A stretch of DNA of 26,129 nucleotides from Baffinella frigidus. Its lineage: Eukaryota > Cryptophyceae > Cryptomonadales > Baffinellaceae. Under the pieces are notes generated by a model. It did no database searches, was not told where the DNA came from, and was given only the letters and a program-made list of their open reading frames with translations. Below are positions 18,665 through 26,129 of the stretch, piece by piece. The stretch covers positions 177,439 to 203,567 of the forward strand of contig MU646565.1 of assembly GCA_026770585.1 (NCBI GenBank), written 5' to 3'. Numbering within the stretch: position 1 is the stretch's first letter; each line of letters starts with the position of its first letter. A program made the position numbers and the translations under genes.

Positions 18665-21600
18665 ATGTCCTCCATCCGCACCCAGGTTCGCCCCGCTGCT
18701 CCCGCGCCTCCTGCTCGTGGTTTTCTGCCCTCTGCGCTGCTGTGATCTTCTCCGAGCCAGCTTGTCTGACCTCTGGCTGCCGCGCTGGCAGGGCTTCGAC
18801 ATTTCCTCCGTGCTCCCGAAGCCCAAGGGCATCGCGAGCAGGTGAGACACCGTGGGTTGCACAGCAGAGGACGGGCTCACCTAATTTTGAGGCTGGGTGG
18901 CGCCTGGAGCGCTGTGGCGCGGCAGCAGCAGCGGCGGTTCCGCTGTTGCTGGGCCCAGCCCGACTTCCCTGCGCTCCTTGCCGGCGCCCCTGCTGGCTGG
19001 GCGCGCGGGTTCGGTGGTGCGCAGCTACACTGCACACACCGAAGCAGCTGCACGGGGCGTTTCTGCGCTGCGCCCCTGCTCCCCACCAACACTCAAAAGT
19101 TTCTGCGCGTGAATGTGCATAGGTGGCCCATGGGATCCACTTGGGGGGGCGCTGCTCGGACCGTGTTCTAACATCCCGGACATCTTGGTAGCTGGTTCCT
19201 CTTGGGTTGCGGTGGGCGGATTTTTTGCGGGAAGGGGGGGGGGCGTGGAGTGACCCTTTCATCTCGGCGGAGGAGATGGGACGTCCGAATGCTTGTGCCG
19301 CGGGAGGCGGCAATCAGGCTGGGCAATCAAGTGATGGCGAGCAGGGTGTAGGGTGTAGGGGTCAGGGTTTCTGACGCGTGATGGCGGTGGCAGGTGGGAG
19401 GCTGAAGAAGAGGATGATGTCGGGCCGGCGGGCGGTGGCGTGCAGAAGAAGCAGGCCCCTCCGCAGGTGCGTTCCCTCTCCCGCTCGCACCAACGTCAGG
19501 ATTCACCCGCGTATTCGAGTACCGCAGCCCACCTGATATTTTTGTGAGCATGGACGCCCAACTGATGTTCGAGAGCTTCCTTTCCCGAACGTCAGGATTC
19601 CTTGCTCTGTTTCAGTCTATTTTGGCGCACCGATTTGGTGATGTTGGCCTCTTTTCCGCTTAAAAGTTGTCGAATTTGTACCGCACACCCAGCATGTCAA
19701 CTTGAGAATAGTCGGTCAACCCGAGTGAGACAAAGCTAGGCATCCTACCGAAGTATCGTGCAGGACAATGCAGACTATCGATTTCAGGGCCATGCACCTT
19801 ACGGACACGCTCCTCAAAGCCCCAGGACCTACCGTAAACAATACCGTATGCTACATGTAGGGGTCTGGGGAATGGGGGTTCAGGTTTTGGGGTTCACGGT
19901 TCATTCGATGTCAGGATCCTGAAATCGAATAGCTTCTCTTTGGGTCGGTGGGCGTCGACACAGAAATCTCCAGATGTTTCCCCATCGCTGGGTGTTTCCT
20001 ATTCGGCGCAAGATTTAGTAAGGCATCAATGTCCCCCAGGGCGCACTGTACCGTGGCGCCCTGGCAAATATGCTATTGTGCCCACATTTCTCCCTCCGCA
20101 CAGCATCTATCATCCCCGAAATTCTGACCCCAACCCGCTGAATTCTGAACCCTGAAAATCCCGACGCTCGATTTTGAACCTGGGAATCCTCGATTTTGAA
20201 CCTGAATTTTGAACCTGAGGATTCTGACCCTCAATTTTGGAGCAGGGGAAGCGGAAGGGGTGGATCCCCCGGACGCTAGAGGATTTCTGCGATGGCGGCG
20301 CCTTCCCGGAGATCCACGTCGCCCAGGTGCCAACTCCATTTTGACTGCTGACTGTTGAGAGGTGTTTCTGGCATAGTTGAAACAATATTCGTCCCCGAGG
20401 TGATGCTGCATCCCCCGAATAAAAAATAATTACACCCTGTTTCGGATTTCATGCGACATCCAATTTAGCAGCGCTCTCATGCGTCTTTTGCAAGCCCGTT
20501 GCATAGTCTGGCAGTTTTGATTTTGGCGCAGAGGCTGGGTTGGAGCAAGGGTGCTGAGTTCGGGCAGGGCGCGGTGGTGGATCTCATATGCGTACGAACC
20601 AAAACCCTACGTTCAGCGTTTCAGGTTCTAGGGGGTTACGTTCAGGGTTAAGGGTTTGGCAAGCGAGAAGTCTGCGACTAAACCCCACACCCAAAACCCG
20701 AAACCCAAAACCCAAAACCCTAAACCCAAAACCCAAACCCTGACTCTCGCCTCACCACGCAAAACAGTTCCCGCTGGACATAGGGAAACCAACCACCCAA
20801 GCCCCAAACCCCAAACCCCAAGCCCCAAATTCCAAACCCAAAACCCCAAACTCCAAACCCCAAACCCCAAACTCCAGACACTAACCCCCAAACCTCAAAC
20901 CCCAAACCCCAAACCCCAAATCCCAAACCCCAAACCCCAAACCCCAAACCCCGAACCCCGAACCCTAACCCCCAAACCCCAAACCCTTACCCCCAAACCC
21001 ACACTGTAGTTTCCGCTGGACATGGGCAAAACCGACGCGCGCACCTCCAAGACAGTCGCGCTCCAAATGGACTCTGAGGGCAACATCAAGTAAACCATCA
21101 ACCCTAATCCCTAGACACTGCACACTAAACACTTCACTATACACTAAACCTTCAAAAACCTAATCACTTGACCCCAAACCCCAAACCCAAAACCCCAAAA
21201 CCAAAACCCAAAACCCAGAACCTCCCAAAAAATCAAAACACAAACCCAAGCCCAAAACCCAAATCCCTAAACCCCGAACCCTAAACCCTAAACCCTGAAC
21301 CCCAAACCCTGAACCCTGAACCCTAAACCGCACACCAGGTACGACGCGATCCTGAACTCGGGGCGCACGCACAAGACGATCGTGCAGAGCACTGCCCGCG
21401 ACCTCGTCGCACGCCAGGTGCTGTCCTCCACCCCTTGGTAGCTGAGCTGGTGTCGCGTCCCGCCCCCTCGTAGCTAAGCAGGTGTCACGACCTCGTTGCA
21501 AGACAGGTGGGGTGTCCCGCTCCATAGGTTACAACGCCTCGAAGGTCTTCAGGGCCAAGGCAAGTACTGCGATTTTCTAGTTTTCTTGTCTTTGTCAGGG

Positions 21601-24600
21601 CTTCGGGATTTGCATTTATTCTTTGGTTATTTTGTATATAACAGAGGGGGGGGTTGGCAGGTTCACGAAATGGACGTGGACAAGCCACTCGAGGCTGGAA
21701 GAGGGAGTATTTTCAATGTGGGGTTGTTCAAATGTGTACCAGTCACGGGCAGGTTTGGTCACGTAGCTAACATAATTATGTCAGTTACGTGACCAAACGC
21801 ACCTGTTTGTGTGAAAATTACTACACACTTCAAAATTACTCCCCTTCACTTGAAAAGGAGGCCCTATTTTAAAATAGCACATTTCTAGCCTGGAGTGGGG
21901 CTTGCCGAGAAAGAGTTGGCGAAATAATGCAACAAGGTTAAAGTTGATGGTTCTGGTACAAGATCATCAACGTGTACCGGTATTGCATAATTTTCTGGGG
22001 CAACTTCTCTGCACAATAGCTCAACATGGAGATGACGTGGGCAGGTGCACGAGATGGATGTGGACCGGCCGGATCAAGACGAGTTGTCGATCAAGGCTCA
22101 GGAGACCCAGGCCGCCCTCGAGAAGGTGCCTCCCGAAACCCGAAACCCGAAACCCGAAACCCGAAGCCCGAAGCCCGAAGCCCGATTTTTTTAACCCCAG
22201 ACCCTGAACCCTCAACCGTAGTCCTTCTCGAGGGCAGCTAGAGAGAGACAGAGAGAGACAGAGAGGCACAGAGAGGCACAGAGAGGCACAGAGAGGCACA
22301 GAAATTTTTGTGCGAACAACCTGCAGGGTCCAGTCTGCTATTTAAGAGCGTACAATCGCGTGGCTTAGGGGGGGCTTTTTGGTAACCAGGAGGGAATGCG
22401 CCAAAGATATATTGTCCATTCCTGGTGCAAACGGTATGTCAGCAAACGTTTGGTGTAAACGTTTGCGTCCTGTCAGCGATCAAGCAACTGTCAAGTGGAT
22501 TACCTAAACCCGAAACCCGAAACCAGATCCCCAACGGCAAAATTGCCGCAGCCAAGACGGACTGGCGCGGTGACTGTGAAGTGCATGTAACCGCAAAACT
22601 CTGAACTCTGAATCCGAACCCAGATTCTCAACGGCAAAATTACCGCGGCCAAGACCGCGCGGCCTGAGATCAACCAGAAGAAGGAGACCGAATACCTCCG
22701 GTACTTTCCCTCTCCCCGCTCGTAGACTTTTGGATCACTTGAGAAGGGCCCGCCTCGGCAAATACCGGTTTACTGTAAAGCAAGTTGCCAGCTTTTCCCG
22801 GAACTATCACCCAGGGTTTGCAGGGCCTGTGAGTATGTCTTGGTGTAGGGTTTAGCATTACTCAAACCCCACTCCCGAATCCCTAAACCCTGAACCCTAG
22901 ACCCTAAACCCTAAACTCTCAACCCTAAACCCCGAACCCCGAACCCTAACCAGATACATTCTGAAGGACGGCAAGGGCAAAACACCAACTCCGAAAATTG
23001 TTTGATAGTGTATAGGCCGGAAGTTAATCGTTTGATAGTGTACAGGCCGGAAGGTAACTGTTTGACAGTGTATAGGCAAACCACTGGCCCGCCTCACACT
23101 CCCGCGTGTTTCAAAATGTGCCAGATATTTACTGTAAAGCAACTGCGCAGGTACATCCCGAAGGACGGTAAGGGCAACACCAACTCGGGCGCGCGCGAAC
23201 GCATCATCCAGGTTATGAAGCCCTCCACTTTTGACGATGCCTGCCACTTATGACGCGTCCCACCACTCTTGACGAGAGCCCAGGTGCCAGGATACGAGTA
23301 CGGCCACCTTTGCCGAATCGTTGCGTGTTTTCCCTGGTCTAACACGGCTACGCGTCCCACCACTTTTCTTCGCGGATCCTCCCTGGCTGCTCCAACACCG
23401 TGCGCTAACACCAGGGGCTTTGCTTCGCGCAGAAGGTTGCGAGTCCCACCACTCCCTGAACCCCAAACCCCAACCCCGCGCAGATGCACGAGGCGCCCGT
23501 GGACCCGCTGGACCTGCCGAAGTTCAAGCACAAGAAGGCGCCGCGCGGCCCGCCCTCGCCGCCCGTCCCCGTCATGCACTCCCCGCCCCGCAAGGTTGCC
23601 CTACACCCTACACCCTACACCCTACACCCTTCACCCTGCACCCTGCACCTTGCACCCTTCACCCTACACCCTACACCCTGAAACCCAAATCTCCAAGCAC
23701 TCCCCGCCCCGCAGGGTTGCCACCTCCCACCCTCCAGGGGTCGCTCGCGAATAGGGACACACACCGTCCCTGTAGGTGGGTCCTAGGCTCTGGAATAGCC
23801 CTGTCGCAGGACCCTTCAGCGTAGGGCTAGAGTGTGGTCTGAAGGTGGAGCACAAGAAGGCGCCTCGCGGCCCGTCCTCGCCGCCTGTCCCCGTCATGCA
23901 CTCCCCGCCCCGCAAGGTGTATGAACTCCCTCCCGCCCCGTGTGTTGAGGATTGAGGGGTTCAGCCTGCCGCCACCGGACGTGCCTGGCAAGCTCTCCCC
24001 GCCACGGCAGTGTCAAAACCTGAACCCTGAACCCTGAACCCTAAAACCTAATCCCTAATCCCCAAACCCTAACCCCTACACAACCCCCCCCCAAAAAACA
24101 AAACTACACCCTAAGTAAATCCTAACCCCCTCCCTCTCCCTCCCGCAGGTTACGAGCAAGGACATGGCGGATTGGAAGATCCCCCCCTGCGTGTCCAACT
24201 GGAAGAACGCGAAGGGTTATACGATCCCGCTCGACAAGCGCCTCGCCGCCGACGGCCGCGGACACTCCCAGGTCCTTACGACCCTACACCCTACACCCTA
24301 CACCCTACACCCTACACCCTACACCCTACACCCTACACCCTACACCTCCGAAACCATCCCGAACCCTGAAGCCTGGCAACTAAATTGGGTGAGGTGTGTG
24401 CACGACGTTTGCATCCCTCATTTCTGTTGTCGGGTGTTGACAAGAAGAACAGAAGGGCCTGGCATCTAAGCGTCTTCCTTTCACTAAATCCTACTTCCTA
24501 ATCACAAATCACTCATCCCTAGTCCCTAATCCCTAATCACTAATCACTAATCACTTTTCCCTAAACTACACCCAAACCCTAAATCCTGAACCCTAAACAC

Positions 24601-26129
24601 TAAACCCTAAACCAGGTGGTCATCAACGACAAGTTCGCGCAGTTCTCGGAGTCGCTCCTTATCGCTCAGGAGGTCCGGATCCCAAAACCGTCCCTAGACC
24701 CCACGCCCCAAACCATAAACCCAAACCCCGGAACCCCAAACCCCAAACCCCAAACCCCAACCGCGTGGATGCCAACCCTAAACCCCTGCGCTGCGACCGC
24801 GACCGCGTCAACGTTTAACCCCGAAACCCTAAAACCCAAACTCCGAAACAATAAACACTAAAACCAAAACTCCGAACCCGGCATCGTTGGGGGGCATCGC
24901 ACCACTCTGTCGCAGGAGCCATAACCCCAAACCCTCCACCCGCACCGTAAACAAGGTGGCTCGCTGGGGGATCTCGGCACGCCACCGCATCGCGTTTTCA
25001 GACAGACCTCAAACGCGCTGCCCTGGCACCATCTAACACAAGAACGCACTGCGCGAACGTATCCACGCAGGGTCCTTGATGGGGGTATTTTGTGTCTGGA
25101 ATTGGAGCCTTTGTCTGGAATTGGAGCCATTTTCGTATAAAATTGACTTTTGAAATATTTTCCCGTGAAAATTGATGGTGGAGTGGTTGAACTCGGTGGC
25201 GCCGCGAAGCCCAACCGCTGAAGCCCACATCCCGCACGCAGGTTGCGCGTGAGGGGATCTCGGCGCGCATCCGCGAGCGCGAGCGCCAGCAGCGCCTCGA
25301 CAAGGACAAGAAGGTCCCCCTACACTACACACTACACACTACACACTACACACTACACACTACACCCGAAACCCGAAACCCGAAACCCGAAACCTTAATC
25401 CCTAAACTCACCCTTAACCGTGAACACTTATCCCTGAACCCCGAACCCGAACCCTGAACCGTAACCCCTGATCCCTCAACCCGAATCCCTCAACCCGAAA
25501 CCCGAAACCCGTCCTCGCTCCTCCCGTGGCTCCTCTCACAACCTGTGTGGATGGAATGCCTCACAACCTTTGCGCCAAACCCTCACACCCAAACCCTAGC
25601 GCGGCAAAACACCTCTGCAGGACGAGAAACCCTCACACCGAAACCCGAACACCGAAACCCTTCCCCGCTCACCTCCCCTCACCCCCAAACCCTGAACCCT
25701 AACCACCAAACCCTGAATCCTGAACCCTGAACCCCAAACCACGTTCCCAGGACGAGGAGCTGCGGCAGCTGGCGCGCGACGCGCGCCTGATGCGCACTGG
25801 CGCCGCCCCACTCGGCGCTCCGGGTAACCCCCAAACCCTCAACCCTAATTCCTAATCCCTAAACACTAAACACTAATCCCTAAACCCCAAACCCCAAACC
25901 CCAAACCCTAAACCCTAAACCCTAAACCCTGAACCCTCGCCAATGGGTTCCCCTGGTGAGTCCCGAAACCCTAATCCCCAATCCTTAAACCCTAACCCCC
26001 AAACCCTAACCCCAAAACCCAAAACCCTAAACCCTTAACCCCGCACCCTAAATCAGGAGGCGCTGCCCCGATGCCCCCGCCCAACTTCCCCCCACCCGAC
26101 ATGGACGACGCTCCCCGCGGGGGGGGTGG
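18665..26129 (+). CDS. SNW1: SNW domain protein (SKIP / Prp45), 3' end beyond window
   Basis: Conserved spliceosome component that stays with the catalytic core, also a transcription co-regulator in animals and plants. Exons: 18665-18685, 18792-18841, 19394-19466, 20246-20326, 21010-21089, 21339-21417, 22045-22125, 22624-22700, 23151-23211, 23484-23594, 24149-24271, 24616-24672, 25242-25313, 25751-25823, 26057-26129 (open at window end). All fourteen introns are GT-AG and every junction keeps phase, giving about 370 residues of a family usually 450-600 long. Landmarks: GKRKGWIPRTLEDF, GGAFPEIHVAQ, PLDMG, DSEGNIKYDAI, APRGPPSPPVPVMHSPPRK, then the SNW core with IPPCVSNWKNAKGYTIPLDK and RLAADGRG, then ARIRERERQQRLDKDKK and a PPPNFPPPDMDD segment. 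The first exon (MSSIRTQ) is the least certain. The SNWKNAKGYTIPLDKRL signature is intact. Confidence 0.95.
19605..19715 (+). repeat. Dispersed stem-loop repeat, copy 3, in an SNW1 intron
   Basis: AGTCTATTTTGGC, GATTTGGTG, AAAGTTGTC, then CACCCAGCATGTCAACTTGA and GAATAGTC. It matches the copies at 2827-2879 and 3065-3171 in order and spacing. Confidence 0.7.
20660..21000 (+). repeat. Heptamer tract, mainly CCCCAAA / CCCAAAA
   Basis: Long near-continuous CCCAAAACC and CCCCAAA array in the SNW1 intron before exon 21010-21089, interrupted by the exon echo at 20764-20792. Confidence 0.95.
20764..20792 (+). pseudogene. 5'-part echo of SNW1 exon 21010-21089
   Basis: CAG then TTCCCGCTGGACATAGGGAA matches the exon start TTTCCGCTGGACATGGGCAA (FPLDMGK becomes FPLDIGK if one base offset is allowed). 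It is embedded in heptamer repeat. Confidence 0.8.
21428..21512 (+). pseudogene. 3'-part echoes of SNW1 exon 21339-21417
   Basis: ACGACCTCGTTGCAAGACAG plus GTG (21487-21509) repeats the exon end GACCTCGTCGCACGCCAG plus GTG. Two weaker copies (CCTCGTAGCTAAGCAGGTGT and CTTGGTAGCTGAGCTGGTGT) lie between them. Confidence 0.7.
21655..21697 (+). pseudogene. 5'-part echo of SNW1 exon 22045-22125
   Basis: TTGGCAG followed by coding for VHEMDVDKP, against VHEMDVDRP in the exon, with the acceptor retained. Confidence 0.85.
21751..21797. repeat. Imperfect 46-bp palindrome
   Basis: GTTTGGTCACGTAGCTAACA then TAATTATG then TCAGTTACGTGACCAAAC forms a hairpin with a few mismatches. It lies in an SNW1 intron, about 20 bp before a TTACTACACA motif. 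Confidence 0.8.
22215..22240 (-). pseudogene. Inverted fragment of the SNW1 exon 22045-22125 end
   Basis: TCCTTCTCGAGGGCAGCT is the reverse complement of the exon end GGCCGCCCTCGAGAAGG with one change. It lies about 95 bp downstream and could pair with the exon-intron border in the transcript. It is the only inverted echo found. Confidence 0.6.
22524..22566 (+). pseudogene. 5'-part echo of SNW1 exon 22624-22700
   Basis: CCAG followed by coding for IPNGKIAAAKTD against ILNGKITAAKTA in the exon, about 100 bp upstream of it. Confidence 0.85.
22950..22993 (+). pseudogene. 5'-part echo of SNW1 exon 23151-23211
   Basis: CCAG then ATACATTCTGAAGGACGGCA and AGGGCAAAACACCAACTC. It matches YIPKDGKGNTNS except for an added base that shifts the frame. 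Confidence 0.85.
23615..23690 (+). repeat. Heptamer tract CCCTACA / CCCTGCA
   Basis: About ten heptamers (CCCTACA, CCCTTCA, CCCTGCA) immediately after exon 23484-23594. Confidence 0.9.
23696..24012 (+). pseudogene. 3'-part echoes of SNW1 exon 23484-23594 (three copies)
   Basis: CACTCCCCGCCCCGCAG at 23698 is a short copy. The copy at 23846-23922 is long and nearly intact (EHKKAPRGPSSPPVPVMHSP plus PRK with a GTGTAT donor). A third, short diverged copy lies near 23988-24012. Confidence 0.85.
24282..24346 (+). repeat. Perfect heptamer tract (CCCTACA)n
   Basis: Nine exact units starting within ten bases of the donor of exon 24149-24271. Confidence 0.97.
24953..24995 (+). pseudogene. 5'-part echo of SNW1 exon 25242-25313
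   Basis: AAG followed by GTGGCTCGCTGGGGGATCTC and GGCACGCCACCGC encodes VARWGISARHR against VAREGISARIR. Confidence 0.8.
25320..25400 (+). repeat. Heptamer tracts (CACTACA)n then (CCCGAAA)n
   Basis: About six CACTACA units start seven bases after the donor of exon 25242-25313 and give way to CCCGAAA units. The two blocks abut without a spacer. Confidence 0.95.
25840..25935 (+). repeat. Heptamer tract CCCTAAA / CACTAAA / CCCCAAA
   Basis: Telomere-type repeat on the + strand between the last two SNW1 exons in the window. Confidence 0.95.

Noticed and set aside
25936-25955. Micro-exon ATGGGTTCCCCTG before GTGAGT
   Set aside because: A good donor but no AG acceptor in front, and exon 25751-25823 joins 26057 in phase without it.

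Overview
This is nuclear DNA of a eukaryotic alga. It has spliced genes with GT-AG introns and a polyprenyl synthase. That synthase is probably preceded by a signal peptide plus transit peptide of the kind used by secondary (red-lineage) plastids, with an Ala-Phe cleavage context. Telomere-like heptamers (TTTAGGG and relatives) fill the introns. TTTAGGG together with a Phe-type plastid presequence would fit a cryptophyte or a dinoflagellate better than a typical stramenopile or haptophyte, but this placement is tentative. No prokaryotic, CRISPR, tRNA or rRNA features were seen.

Layout. Positions 1-91 are a pure G run, probably an assembly or sequencing artefact. From 92 to 2028, three phase-compatible exons on the + strand give the middle or C-terminal part of an unidentified protein with a transmembrane segment. 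From 2.0 to 5.5 kb the DNA is repeat-rich and gene-poor, with at least two families of short foldback (MITE-like) elements, dispersed stem-loop repeats and TG/GA microsatellites. At 5517-6650 (+) lies a possible single-exon gene for a basic low-complexity protein, followed by AATAAA. From 18471 down to 7277 (-) runs a geranylgeranyl/polyprenyl diphosphate synthase gene. Eleven of its exons join in exact phase, and a probable presequence exon lies upstream. From 18665 to the window end (+) runs the SNW1/SKIP/Prp45 spliceosome and transcription co-regulator gene, with fifteen exons, truncated by the window end. The last two genes are head to head with about 190 bp between their predicted start codons.

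The most striking feature is a pattern across all three spliced genes. True exons are accompanied in the flanking introns by truncated, progressively decayed copies of themselves (here called exon echoes). Copies of an exon's 5' part, with its splice acceptor, lie upstream of the exon. Copies of its 3' part, with its donor, lie downstream. I count more than 30 such echoes. The sequence between them is mostly 7-bp-period telomere-like repeat whose exact unit differs from intron to intron. It is usually oriented so that the transcript is C-rich. Together these suggest introns that grow by serial local tandem duplication with one breakpoint inside the exon, plus heptamer expansion.
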